This document shows positions 16,581 through 24,093 of a stretch of 64,000 nucleotides of DNA, one piece after another. Numbering within the stretch: the stretch's first letter is position 1; each line of letters starts with the position of its first letter. Below the pieces are notes generated by a model that ran no database searches, was not told the DNA's origin, and saw only the letters and a list, made by a program, of their open reading frames with translations. The position numbers and the translations under genes were made by a program. The DNA comes from Nocardioides donggukensis (GTDB lineage Bacteria > Actinomycetota > Actinomycetes > Propionibacteriales > Nocardioidaceae), in assembly GCF_014842875.1 (NCBI RefSeq), contig NZ_JACYXZ010000002.1:760623-824622 (forward strand), written 5' to 3'.

Positions 16581-17480
16581 ATGCGCTCCGAGACCCCCAG
16601 CCCGCAGAGGCCCGACTACCAGACCATCCGCTACGAGGTCGCCGACGGCATCCTCACCCTGACCCTGGACCGACCGGATGCCCTGAACGCGTTCACCGTC
16701 GAGATGGCCGACGAGCTCGAGGACGCGTTCGAGCGGGCCAGCCTGGAGGACGAGGTCCGGGCGATCGTCGTCACCGGCGCCGGGCGCGCGTTCTGCGCCG
16801 GGATGGACCTCTCGGCCGAGGGCAACGTCTTCGGTCTCGACGAGTCGCTCAACCCGACGATGGAGGACATGAGCGACCGGATCGACGATCCCGAGATCCA
16901 CCGCGGGGTCCGCGACACCGGCGGACGGGTGACGCTGGCGATCTTCAACTGCCTCAAGCCGGTCATCGGCGCCGTGAACGGTCCGGCGGTCGGGATCGGG
17001 GCGACGATGCTCTGCGCAATGGACGTGCGGATGGCCTCGGAGAAGGCCAGGGTGGGCTTCGTCTTCGGCCGGATCGGGATCACCCCGGAGGCGGCCTCGA
17101 CCTGGTTCCTGCCCCGGATCGTGGGCATCTCCCGGGCGCTCGAGTGGGTCTACTCGGCCGACGTCCTCACCGCGGACGAGGCACGGGAGGGCGGTTTCGT
17201 GCGCTCGGTCCACCCCGACGACGAGCTGCTGGACGAGGCCTACGCGCTGGCCAGGAAGTTCACCGCGAACCGCTCCCCCGTGGGTACGGCGCTCGCACGG
17301 CACATGATGTACCGCAACTCCGCGCAGCACCATCCGCTGGAGGCCCACCGGGTCGACTCGCTGGCGATGTTCTGGACCAGCGTCGGCGACGGCAAGGAGG
17401 GCGTGGCCGCCTTCCGGGACAAGCGCGACCCGGAGTTCACCGGCAAGGCCTCGGAGATGCCTCCGTTCTTTCCCTGGTAG
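16581..17480 (+). CDS. enoyl-CoA hydratase/isomerase family protein
   Basis: 299 residues from the leaderless ATG (MRSETPSPQRPDYQTI); open frame upstream only mirrors the repeat-peptide gene. Crotonase fold: the oxyanion-hole segment GAGRAFCAGMDLSAEG (about 63-78) and GPAVGIGATMLCAMDVRMAS (about 138-157), followed by GITPEAASTWFLPR in which a glutamate matches the catalytic position. It would hydrate 2-enoyl-CoA in fatty acid oxidation or a related acyl-CoA pathway. The insert FGLDESLNPTMEDMSD is longer than in classic hydratases, so related reactions (isomerase, hydrolase) remain possible. Confidence 0.88.
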   Translation: MRSETPSPQRPDYQTIRYEVADGILTLTLDRPDALNAFTVEMADELEDAFERASLEDEVRAIVVTGAGRAFCAGMDLSAEGNVFGLDESLNPTMEDMSDRIDDPEIHRGVRDTGGRVTLAIFNCLKPVIGAVNGPAVGIGATMLCAMDVRMASEKARVGFVFGRIGITPEAASTWFLPRIVGISRALEWVYSADVLTADEAREGGFVRSVHPDDELLDEAYALARKFTANRSPVGTALARHMMYRNSAQHHPLEAHRVDSLAMFWTSVGDGKEGVAAFRDKRDPEFTGKASEMPPFFPW

Positions 17481-17530
17481 GTCTCACGGGGCGCGCGCCC
17501 ACGCGCCTCCGACCGCGTCCGAGGCTCGGC

Positions 17531-17770
17531 CTAGCGGCGTTGGACGAGGCGACTCACCTCGCGCAGGGTCTCCACGAGGCCCCACGCAGCCAGCAGCAGG
17601 AGGAGTCCGGCCAGGCCCCACAGGAAGCGGCGATTGCCCAGTGGCTCGTCCGGCCCGGCCCACGACAGCGCCAGCACCGCGAGGCCCCCGAGCACGACGA
17701 GTCTCAGGATGCCGCGTGCCACGGCACCGCCCGGGGTGCTCGCCGCCCCCGGGGCAGGCATCGGGCTCAC
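17531..17770 (-). CDS. small two-TM membrane protein, hypothetical
   Basis: 79 residues from a GTG that overlaps the stop of the DUF3145 gene (GTGA), so the pair is translationally coupled. Two hydrophobic segments are visible: ILRLVVLGGLAVLALSW (about 21-37) and WGLAGLLLLLAAWGLVETL (about 51-69), followed by a basic tail RLVQRR. No known family recognised. Ends tail to tail with the enoyl-CoA hydratase gene. Confidence 0.6.
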   Translation of the reverse strand: MSPMPAPGAASTPGGAVARGILRLVVLGGLAVLALSWAGPDEPLGNRRFLWGLAGLLLLLAAWGLVETLREVSRLVQRR

Positions 17771-18294
17771 CCCACCTGGTGCAACCAGCGGACCGGCGCG
17801 CCCTCACCGGCGTGCCGGAAGGTCTCGAGCTCGTCGTCCCAGCGCTTGCCGAGAAGCTTGTCGATCTCGTCGAGGACGGTGGTCTCGCCCAGGGCGGCCT
17901 TCACCACGGCGGCCTTGACCCGGTCCTCGGGGATCATCAGGTCGCCGTGCAGCCCGGTGACGCCGTGGAAGATGCCGAGCTCGGGAGTGTAGGAGTAGCG
18001 GGCGCCCTCGGTGCCCGGGGTGGGCTCCTCGGTGATCTCGAAGCGCAGGTGGTTCCATCCGCGCAGCGCCGAGGCGACGGCGGCGGCCGAGCCGGCGTCT
18101 CCGGTCCAGGAGAGCTCGGCCCGGTAGGTGCCTGCCTGAGCCGGCTGGGGCGTCCAGTCCAGGCTCACGGCAACACCGAGCACCCCACCCACGGCCCACT
18201 CGATGTGAGGGCACAACGCAGAGGGCGAGGAGTGCACGTAGAGCACACCCCTCGTCACCGTGTTGCTGATGGTGCGGTTCGCAGTCGTGGTCAC
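17767..18294 (-). CDS. DUF3145 family protein
   Basis: 175 residues from GTG (VTTTANRTISNTVTRG) with AAGGAGG five bases upstream; an ATG five codons earlier sits on that ribosome binding site and is unlikely. The family hallmark RGVLYVHSSPSALCPHIEWAVGG is split across residues 17-39, and the remainder (YSYTPELGIFHGVTGLHGDLMIPEDR, KLLGKRWDDELE) also fits. DUF3145 is conserved across actinobacteria, and in several of them is found near the fabF end of the fatty acid operon; its function is unknown. Coupled to the small membrane protein downstream. Confidence 0.88.
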   Translation of the reverse strand: MTTTANRTISNTVTRGVLYVHSSPSALCPHIEWAVGGVLGVAVSLDWTPQPAQAGTYRAELSWTGDAGSAAAVASALRGWNHLRFEITEEPTPGTEGARYSYTPELGIFHGVTGLHGDLMIPEDRVKAAVVKAALGETTVLDEIDKLLGKRWDDELETFRHAGEGAPVRWLHQVG

Positions 18295-18444
18295 CGTGAC
18301 CTCCTTCATCTCCGGCGTCGAGGTGACGCCTTCCCCAGCGGTCTCGACGGAGATGTCGGTGCAGTCAAAGTGACAGATGTGTAGTTATGACTCCATTGTG
18401 GCGCACGTTCCAGCCGAAAGCCAGCAAATCGCCGCAACCACGGC

Positions 18445-19272
18445 TCAGTGGGCGGTGGCGTGCCCGGTGCCCGCGATGTTGGCGGGGTCCCGGACCGCTC
18501 CCAGCAGCTGCCCCACCAATGGCTCGCCGGGAGCGCCCGTCACCGGCGGACCGTCCACCACGTCGAGGACCAGGCAGGTGACGTTGTCGAGGCCGCCCCG
18601 GTCCAGCGCCTCCTGGACCAGGGCCGCCGCGGCCGCCTGCGGCTCCGGCACACCCAGCAGGTCACCGATCCGGTCCGGCGGCACCAGGTCGGTCAGCCCG
18701 TCGCTGCACAGCAGGATCCGGTCCCCCGGCTGCGCGTCCAGGTCGACCAGGTCGGGGTGCTCCAGCGGCCGGGCCGGCCCGCCGTGCAGCGACCGGAGCA
18801 CGACGTTGCGCCAGGGGTGATCCCTGGCGGCGGCGGGATCGAGGTGTCCGGCGTCGACGAGCGACTGCACGTAGGTGTGGTCGGTCGAGACCTGGTGCAG
18901 CATCGCGTCGCGGAGCAGGTAGGCACGCGAGTCGCCGACGTGGGCGAGCACGACCCGTGCGCCGTCGGTGGCGACCGCGGTCAGGGTCGTGGCCATGCCG
19001 GCCAGCTGCAGGTCGGCGTCCACGGCCAGGCGCAGCGCGGCGCGGGCCTGGCCGGTCGCGTCGCGCAGGGCGAGGGCGGGGTCGCCGTCGAGGAGGCCCG
19101 CGATCCGCTCGAGCAGCACGTGGGTGACGGTGGCCGAGGCCACCTCGCCGGCGGCCGCGCCACCGACGCCGTCGGCGACCAGCGCGAACTGCGGACCCAG
19201 GAACCCGGAGTCCTCGTTGTTGTCGCGCCGACGGCCCACATCGGTCACACCTGCTCCGGTGAACCGCAGCAC
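18445..19272 (-). CDS. PP2C-family Ser/Thr protein phosphatase
   Basis: 275 residues from GTG with GGAGGTG upstream. It is a cytosolic Mg/Mn-dependent phosphatase. Metal-binding and catalytic motifs are in order: RRRDNNEDS (about 14-22), VADGVGG (about 33-39), HVGDSRAYLL (about 111-120), HTYVQSLVDAG, LCSDGLTD (about 188-195) and GGLDNVTCLV (about 225-234). No transmembrane segment. It is divergent from a Ser/Thr kinase 180 bases away, forming the usual opposing pair; it most likely reverses phosphorylation by that kinase. Confidence 0.93.
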   Translation of the reverse strand: MLRFTGAGVTDVGRRRDNNEDSGFLGPQFALVADGVGGAAAGEVASATVTHVLLERIAGLLDGDPALALRDATGQARAALRLAVDADLQLAGMATTLTAVATDGARVVLAHVGDSRAYLLRDAMLHQVSTDHTYVQSLVDAGHLDPAAARDHPWRNVVLRSLHGGPARPLEHPDLVDLDAQPGDRILLCSDGLTDLVPPDRIGDLLGVPEPQAAAAALVQEALDRGGLDNVTCLVLDVVDGPPVTGAPGEPLVGQLLGAVRDPANIAGTGHATAH

Positions 19273-19418
19273 GAGGCACCTCCTAGCGGACGCCCACCCC
19301 GGGAGGCAGTAGACCCGACCCGTCCGCGCCCGTCAACCACCATCATCCCCCGCCACCGAAGCCCACCACCGGAGACCGCCGCCGGCGGCTCGGTTCGGGT
19401 CCTGCGCCGCGGGCCACC

Positions 19419-19424
19419 TAGGAT
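19419..19424 (+). promoter_or_regulatory. -10 element of the kinase gene
   Basis: TAGGAT, seven bases before a GTG at 19432 that opens a seven-codon frame (VVNGEAP) whose stop overlaps the kinase start. The transcript probably begins at or next to 19432. Confidence 0.5.
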
Positions 19425-19431
19425 CGGGTCC

Positions 19432-19455
19432 GTGGTCAACGGAGAGGCTCCATGA
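19432..19455 (+). CDS. possible leaderless seven-codon upstream ORF of the kinase gene
   Basis: GTG GTC AAC GGA GAG GCT CCA TGA. The GTG has the leaderless spacing to TAGGAT, and the TGA overlaps the kinase ATG (ATGA). The kinase ribosome binding site GGAGAGG lies inside this frame. It may be only the 5' leader of the kinase mRNA; whether it is translated is unknown. Confidence 0.3.
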   Translation: MVNGEAP

Positions 19456-20864
19456 GCCAGGTCATCGCGCAGCGCTACGAGCTCGACCGGGAGATCGGTC
19501 GCGGCGGCATGGGCGCGGTCTACCTGGGCCGCGACCTGGTGCTCGGCCGCGCCGTGGCGCTGAAGCAGGTGGGGCTCCTCCCCGGCGCCAACCAGGCCGA
19601 CCTGGAGCGGGTCGAGCGCGAGGCCCGGGTCTCGGCGATGCTGCACCACGAGCACGTGGTCTCGGTCTTCGACCTCGTCAACGACGGCGACCAGCACTGG
19701 CTGGTCATGGAGTACGTCGAGTCCCACACCCTCGCCGAGCTGGTGCGGGACCGCGGTCCCCTCTCGCCCGACGACGTGGCCGCCCTGGTCTCCCAGGCCG
19801 CGGTCGCCCTCGGCGCCGCGCACCGGGCCGGGATCGTGCACCGCGACGTGAAGCCCAGCAACATGCTGGTGACCGACGACGGTCGGCTCAAGCTCAGTGA
19901 CTTCGGCATCGCCCGCACCAGCGCCGACCCGACCCTGACCCAGACCGGACTGGTCACCGGCTCCCCCGGCTACCTCGCCCCCGAGGTGGCCGCCGGAGGC
20001 GCCGCCACCTCCGCCAGCGACGTCTGGTCGCTGGGCGCCACGGTCTTCCACGCGGTGGCCGGCCACCCGCCGTACGACACCCGAGAGAACCTCATGGGCG
20101 CGCTCTACCGGATCGTGCACGAGGAGCCGCCGCGCACCGACGCGGCCGGGTGGCTCGACGAGATGCTGCGGAACACGATGCACCGCGACCCGGAGGCCCG
20201 GTGGAGCGCGGACCAGGTGGCGGCGTTCCTGCGCAACGGCCCTCAGCACGACGACGCGACCGCGGTGATGGCCCCGGCCGCGGTGCCGGCGAACCCCTCA
20301 CCCCCGGCCCAGCCGCCCCTGGCGTCCGAGACGACCCAGGTGGTGCCGGAGCCGGGTCGTCGGCGGGTCCCGGTCGGCGTGCTGGCGGCCCTCGGCGCGG
20401 CGCTCGCCGTGCTCCTGCTGATCGTCTGGCTGGTCAACCTCGGGCCCGACGACCAGCAGCCGACGGCCGGAGGCGACGACCAGAGCTCTCAGCCTCCCTC
20501 CGAGGAGCCCGACCCCGAGCCGAGCCAGGAGCCCGACACCGAGGAGCCGGCGCCGACGGAGGACGAGATGGAGGAGTTCGTCGAGTCCTACCTCGACGCC
20601 GCCGCCGACGACCCCGCGACCAGCTGGCCACGACTCACCCCGAGCTTCCAGCAGCAGAGCGGCGGCTTCGGCTCCTACTCCGGCTTCTGGGGTCCGGTCG
20701 AGTCCGCCAAGGCCAAGGACATCTCGGCGGACCCGGACGCGCTGACCGTGAGCTACGAGGTCGACTACAAGTTCGAGGACGACCGGGGCAAGCCCGACCC
20801 CGAGTCCGTGACGCTCGAGCTCGTGGTCGAGGACGGCGAGCTGCTCATCAACGGCGAGCGCTGA
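19452..20864 (+). CDS. membrane-anchored Ser/Thr protein kinase (PknB-like, without PASTA)
   Basis: 470 residues. N-terminal cytosolic Hanks kinase: glycine loop GRGGMGAVY (15-23), lysine in VALKQV (about 38), catalytic loop HRDVKPSN (about 134-141), DFGIA (about 155), activation loop with TQTGLVTGSPGYLAPE. A Pro-rich juxtamembrane linker leads to one TM helix (about 310-328, VGVLAALGAALAVLLLIVWL), then an acidic Glu/Pro linker and an extracellular domain of about 100 residues with NTF2-like features (ATSWPRLTPSFQQQSGGFGSY). It senses an unknown external signal. Divergent from the PP2C gene. Its last 100 bases overlap, antisense, the potassium channel gene. Confidence 0.93.
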   Translation: MSQVIAQRYELDREIGRGGMGAVYLGRDLVLGRAVALKQVGLLPGANQADLERVEREARVSAMLHHEHVVSVFDLVNDGDQHWLVMEYVESHTLAELVRDRGPLSPDDVAALVSQAAVALGAAHRAGIVHRDVKPSNMLVTDDGRLKLSDFGIARTSADPTLTQTGLVTGSPGYLAPEVAAGGAATSASDVWSLGATVFHAVAGHPPYDTRENLMGALYRIVHEEPPRTDAAGWLDEMLRNTMHRDPEARWSADQVAAFLRNGPQHDDATAVMAPAAVPANPSPPAQPPLASETTQVVPEPGRRRVPVGVLAALGAALAVLLLIVWLVNLGPDDQQPTAGGDDQSSQPPSEEPDPEPSQEPDTEEPAPTEDEMEEFVESYLDAAADDPATSWPRLTPSFQQQSGGFGSYSGFWGPVESAKAKDISADPDALTVSYEVDYKFEDDRGKPDPESVTLELVVEDGELLINGER

Positions 20865-21484
20865 TCGTCCACCTCCACGTTGTGGATCAGCCAGGCCGCC
20901 ACGGACGCGGTCACCACTCCGACCACCGCGATCCCCATCACCATCAGCGCGATCGCGACGAAGCGGCCGGCGGTGGTCACCGGGTAGTGGTCGCCGTAGC
21001 CGACAGTGGTGACCGTGGTGGTCGCCCACCAGAGGGCGTCGCCGAACGTCGTGATGTTGGCGTCCTGGCTGCCCCGCTCGACGTCGAGCATCGCCAGCGC
21101 ACCCAGCCCGATCGAGAGGATCGCGGCGCCGCCGACGTAGGTGCCGACCCGGCCGGCGAGGGTGCCGGCGGCGGTGCGGTTCAGCACCCGGACCAGGACC
21201 AGCAGCCGCAGCAGTCGGAGCGGGCGGAGGAACGGCAGCACGACCAGCGCGGCGTCGTACCAGTGCTCGACGACGTACCGGCGGCGCCGCTCGGCCAGCC
21301 GCACCCGGACCGCGAAGTCGACCGCGAACAGCAGCCAGACCAGCCCCGAGAAGCCGATCAGGACCCGTTCGAGCGTCCGGTCCAGGTCCGGGTCGAGGAT
21401 CGGCCACGCGTAGCCCACCAGGAAGGCGAGCGCGAGGACCAGCAGCGGGATCTCGGTGCGGCGCTCCCACCGCTCGACGTCCAT
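20765..21484 (-). CDS. voltage-gated-type potassium channel (ion_trans_2)
   Basis: 239 residues. Several membrane helices (EIPLLVLALAFLVGYAWP, LIGFSGLVWLLFAVDFAV, a charged LRPLRLLRLLVLVRVLNR S4-like segment) precede the pore loop ALWWATTTVTTVGYGD, whose TVGYGD (about 160-165) is the K+ selectivity filter, and a last helix GRFVAIALMVMGIAVVGVVTASVAAWL. The C-terminal 30 residues (Ser/Thr-rich, SPLMSSSPSSTTSSS) are encoded antisense to the kinase 3' end. TAGCCT at 21491-21496 lies six bases before the ATG, so it is probably leaderless. Confidence 0.9.
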   Translation of the reverse strand: MDVERWERRTEIPLLVLALAFLVGYAWPILDPDLDRTLERVLIGFSGLVWLLFAVDFAVRVRLAERRRRYVVEHWYDAALVVLPFLRPLRLLRLLVLVRVLNRTAAGTLAGRVGTYVGGAAILSIGLGALAMLDVERGSQDANITTFGDALWWATTTVTTVGYGDHYPVTTAGRFVAIALMVMGIAVVGVVTASVAAWLIHNVEVDDQRSPLMSSSPSSTTSSSVTDSGSGLPRSSSNL

Positions 21485-21490
21485 GCCGCG

Positions 21491-21496
21491 AGGCTA
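21491..21496 (-). promoter_or_regulatory. -10 element of leaderless potassium channel gene
   Basis: TAGCCT six bases before the ATG at 21484, on the minus strand. Confidence 0.45.
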
Positions 21497-21549
21497 TCCC
21501 CGCGCCCGCCCGCTCCCCGGCACATCCGGCCGGCGTGCGCCGGGTCGGC

Positions 21550-21978
21550 TCAGGAGGCGCAGCAGGCCGCCGCACCGGAGGCGGCCTCCTCCTGCTCACC
21601 GAAGTACGTCGGGCTGTCGGCGAGCACGGTGTAGATCTCCCACTGCTCGCCGTCGGGGGCCCCCTCGACCCAGAACTTGTCCTGGCTGGCGTAGCAGCAG
21701 GTGACCTCGCGCTCGTCGGCCGAGGACAGCCCGGCGGCCCGGAGCCGGCTCTGCTCGGTCTCGACGGTGTCGGTGTCCGCGACCTCGACACCGAGGTGGT
21801 TCAGCGAGCCGCCCTGGCCGGGGTTCTCGAGCAGGACCAGCTTCAGCGGCGGCTCGGCCACCGCGAAGTTGGCGTAGCCGGGTCGGCGCTTGGCCGGCTC
21901 GACGCCGAACAGCCGGCTGTAGAAGCCGACGGCGGCGTCGACGTCGTCGACGTTGAGGGCGAGCTGGATGCGGGACAT
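21550..21978 (-). CDS. arsI: ArsI/CadI-family VOC metalloenzyme (C-As lyase)
   Basis: 142 residues. Vicinal-oxygen-chelate fold beginning MSRIQLALNVDDVDAAVGFYSRLFGV, with the family-specific ASQDKFWVEGAPDGEQWEIYTV. ArsI cleaves the carbon-arsenic bond of trivalent methylarsenicals with Fe(II) and O2; the vicinal cysteines of TCCYASQDK (about 97-98) are the diagnostic As(III)-binding pair, and another CC lies at the C terminus (GAAACCAS). The closely related CadI of mycobacteria is cadmium-induced. TGAGGAGG-like sequence precedes the ATG. Divergent from arsR across 80 bases that hold two palindromic operators. Confidence 0.88.
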   Translation of the reverse strand: MSRIQLALNVDDVDAAVGFYSRLFGVEPAKRRPGYANFAVAEPPLKLVLLENPGQGGSLNHLGVEVADTDTVETEQSRLRAAGLSSADEREVTCCYASQDKFWVEGAPDGEQWEIYTVLADSPTYFGEQEEAASGAAACCAS

Positions 21979-21997
21979 GATGACTCCTCCTGAGTAG

Positions 21998-22017
21998 ACA
22001 TAGATGCTGATCGATGT
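21998..22017. promoter_or_regulatory. ArsR operator 1
   Basis: Inverted repeat ACATAGAT / ATCGATGT with a four-base centre, 20 bases before the arsI ATG. It shares the outer ACATnGA / TCnATGT design with operator 2. Confidence 0.6.
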
Positions 22018-22032
22018 TCAGAGTGGCACTAC

Positions 22033-22052
22033 ACATCGACATCTGTCAATGT
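22033..22052. promoter_or_regulatory. ArsR operator 2
   Basis: Inverted repeat ACATCGACA / TGTCAATGT with a two-base centre, ending six bases before the arsR ATG, so bound repressor would cover the transcription start of arsR. Its centre is 35 bases from operator 1. Confidence 0.65.
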
Positions 22053-22058
22053 GTAGGC

Positions 22059-22418
22059 ATGGTCGATTCCCAGCTCACGCTCACCCCGGTCGAGACCGTC
22101 GCCTGCTGCTCGCCGCTGACCGCCGAGCCGCTGTCGGCCGAGCGGGCCGAGCGGGTGGCGCCGCTGCTCAAGGCCCTGGCCGACCCGGTGCGGCTCCGGC
22201 TGCTGTCGCTGGTCGCCTCGCACGCCGACGGCGAGGCCTGCGTGTGCGACCTGAACGACGCGTTCGACCTCTCCCAGCCGACCATCAGCCACCACCTCAA
22301 GGTGCTCCACGAGGTCGGCCTGCTCGAGCGCACCAAGCGCGGGGTCTGGGTCTACTACGCGGTCCGCCCGGCCGCCCTGCGCGACCTCGGCGCGCTGATC
22401 GGCGGCGTCGCCGCGTGA
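22059..22418 (+). CDS. arsR: ArsR-family arsenic-responsive repressor
   Basis: 119 residues from ATG (MVDSQLTLTPVETVACC); an in-frame start 45 bases upstream would run through operator 2 and is unlikely. Winged helix with the recognition helix SQPTISHHLKVLHE (about 75-88). Candidate arsenite ligands are CVCDLND (ELCVCDL-type site, two cysteines near 65-67) and an N-terminal CC near 16-17. It represses the flanking ars genes until As(III) binds. The stop overlaps the start of the aquaporin-like gene (GTGA). Confidence 0.92.
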   Translation: MVDSQLTLTPVETVACCSPLTAEPLSAERAERVAPLLKALADPVRLRLLSLVASHADGEACVCDLNDAFDLSQPTISHHLKVLHEVGLLERTKRGVWVYYAVRPAALRDLGALIGGVAA

Positions 22419-23110
22419 CCTCCACCCTCGCCCGGCGGGCGGGCGCCGAGCTGGTCGGCACCGCGTTCCTCCTGATGGCGGTGATCGGCTCCGGGATCGC
22501 CGCGGTCCGGCTCTCCCCCGACGACACCGGCCTGCAGCTGCTCCAGAACAGCGTCGTCACCGGTGCCGCGCTGGTCGCGCTGATCCTCGCCCTCCAGCCG
22601 GTCTCGGCCGCCTTCAACCCGGTCGTGACCCTCGTCGAGCGGGCCTTCGGCTCGCTGGGCAACCGCGAGACCGCCGCCCTGCTCGCCGCCCAGGTGGCCG
22701 GCGGCATGCTGGGTGCGGTGCTGGCGAACCTGATGTTCGACCTCGACGCGGTCAGCATCGCCACCCGGGACCGCTCCGGCGGCGGACTGTGGCTGGCCGA
22801 GGCCGTCGCCACCTTCGGGCTGGTGCTGGTGATCTTCGGCGGCCTGCGCTCGGGTCGGCCCGAGACCGTCGCGTTCGCGGTCGGCGGCTACATCACCGCC
22901 GCCTACTGGTTCACCAGCTCGACCAGCTTCGCCAACCCCGCGGTCACCCTCGCCCGGATGCTCTCCGACACCTTCACCGGGATCGCTCCGTCCTCGGTGG
23001 CCATGTTCGTGCTCATGCAGCTCGTCGGCGCCGGCCTGGCCGCCATCGTCGTACGAGCCCTGTATCCGGAGGCAGCGCGCAGCCTCCCCGTCGAGAGGAG
23101 CGCCCGATGA
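22415..23110 (+). CDS. MIP/aquaporin-family channel (AqpS-like, arsenic operon)
   Basis: 231 residues from GTG (VTSTLARRAGAELVGTAFL). It has six hydrophobic helices and both aquaporin half-helix motifs in modified form, FNPVVT (about 67-72) and FANPAVT (about 172-178). In ars operons that lack an ArsB/Acr3 pump, such channels are known to let arsenite made by ArsC flow out of the cell. The open frame extends 5' through arsR only as a shadow. Overlaps arsR and arsC by four bases on either side. Confidence 0.88.
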   Translation: MTSTLARRAGAELVGTAFLLMAVIGSGIAAVRLSPDDTGLQLLQNSVVTGAALVALILALQPVSAAFNPVVTLVERAFGSLGNRETAALLAAQVAGGMLGAVLANLMFDLDAVSIATRDRSGGGLWLAEAVATFGLVLVIFGGLRSGRPETVAFAVGGYITAAYWFTSSTSFANPAVTLARMLSDTFTGIAPSSVAMFVLMQLVGAGLAAIVVRALYPEAARSLPVERSAR

Positions 23111-23529
23111 GCGTGCCGTCCCGTCCCAGCGTTCTGTTCGTCTGCGTCCACAACGCCGGTCGGTCGCAGATGGCGGCCGGCTGGCTGCGGCACCTGGCCG
23201 GTGACCGGGTCGAGGTGCGCTCCGCCGGGTCGCAGCCCGCGGAGGGCGTCAACCCGGCCGCGGTCGAGGCCATGCGCGAGGTCGGCATCGACCTCGGCGC
23301 CGCGACCCCCCGGGTGCTAACCACCGAGGCCGTGGAGCTTTCGGACGTGGTGATCACGATGGGCTGCGGCGACGCCTGCCCGTTCTTCCCGGGCAAGCGC
23401 TACGAGGACTGGGTGCTCGAGGACCCCGCCGGCCGGGGACTCGAGGCGGTGCGCCCGATCCGGGACGAGATCCGCACCCGGGTCGAGGCGCTCCTGGCGA
23501 GCCTCACCTCGGCGGAGCCGTCGCCGTGA
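23107..23529 (+). CDS. arsC: arsenate reductase, LMW protein tyrosine phosphatase type
   Basis: 140 residues from the ATG overlapping the previous stop (ATGA). Motifs: P-loop CVHNAGRSQMAA (about 14-25), AGSQPAEGVNPAAVEAM, the redox cysteines in MGCGDACPFFPGKRYEDW (two cysteines about 86 and 90) and DPAG acid loop. It reduces arsenate to arsenite; in actinobacteria the electron donor is thioredoxin or mycothiol/mycoredoxin. The product leaves via the aquaporin-like channel encoded just upstream. Confidence 0.93.
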   Translation: MSVPSRPSVLFVCVHNAGRSQMAAGWLRHLAGDRVEVRSAGSQPAEGVNPAAVEAMREVGIDLGAATPRVLTTEAVELSDVVITMGCGDACPFFPGKRYEDWVLEDPAGRGLEAVRPIRDEIRTRVEALLASLTSAEPSP

Positions 23530-24038
23530 CCGGCCCGGTCGTCCTGCCGATGACGCGGGAGCACTGGCCGCAGGTCGAGGCGATCTATGCGGCCGGGATC
23601 GAGTCCGGGCAGGCGACGTTCGAGAGCGGGCCGCCCACCTGGGAGTCCTTCGACACCGGCCGGCTCCCCGACCCGCGCCTGGTCGCCGTGGACGGCACCG
23701 AGGTCCTCGGCTGGGCGGCGGTCACGGCGGTCTCGGACCGCTGCGTCTACACCGGGGTCGTGGAGCACTCGGTGTACGTGGCTCCCGCGGCGCAGGGCCA
23801 CGGCGTGGGACGGCTCCTGCTCGGCGCACTCGTCGACCGCTGCGAGGACGCCGGGATCTGGACCCTCCAGGCCGGCATCTTCCCGGAGAACACCGCCAGC
23901 CTGCGGCTGCACCTCGACCTCGGCTTCCGGATCGTGGGCACCCGGGAGCGGGTGGGACGGATGACGACCGGGCCGCTTGCCGGCCAGTGGCGGGACGTGA
24001 CGCTGGTCGAGCGCCGCAGCGACCGGGTCGGGGTCTGA
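23526..24038 (+). CDS. arsN1: GNAT N-acetyltransferase, ArsN1/phosphinothricin acetyltransferase-like
   Basis: 170 residues from a GTG that overlaps the arsC stop. The sequence matches the PAT/ArsN1 family: QVEAIYAAGIESGQATFES near residues 12-30, acetyl-CoA loop VAPAAQGHGVGRLLLGALV (about 83-101) and FPENTASLRLHLDLGFRIVGTRERVG. Members inside ars operons acetylate the arsenic-containing antibiotic arsinothricin; the close relatives in other contexts inactivate phosphinothricin or methionine sulfoximine. Position as last gene of an arsenic operon favours ArsN1. Residues alone do not fix the substrate. Confidence 0.78.
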   Translation: MTGPVVLPMTREHWPQVEAIYAAGIESGQATFESGPPTWESFDTGRLPDPRLVAVDGTEVLGWAAVTAVSDRCVYTGVVEHSVYVAPAAQGHGVGRLLLGALVDRCEDAGIWTLQAGIFPENTASLRLHLDLGFRIVGTRERVGRMTTGPLAGQWRDVTLVERRSDRVGV

Positions 24039-24045
24039 GCGACCC

Positions 24046-24093
24046 GGCGCCGCTCAGGCCAGGCGCTGCTCAGGCCAGGCGCCGCTCAGGCCT
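24046..24093. repeat. three tandem 16-bp repeats spanning the stop codon of the HAD gene
   Basis: GGCGCCGCTCAGGCCA-type units at 24046-24061, 24062-24077 and 24078-24093. Each contains TCA, the complement of a TGA; the copy at 24086-24088 is the actual stop of the minus-strand phosphatase gene, and the other two would stop any readthrough only in matching frames. Confidence 0.7.

Noticed and set aside
22415..23110. Arsenite efflux pump (ArsB/Acr3) in the ars operon
   Set aside because: The membrane protein has the two NPA-type half-helix motifs of aquaporins, not a pump fold.
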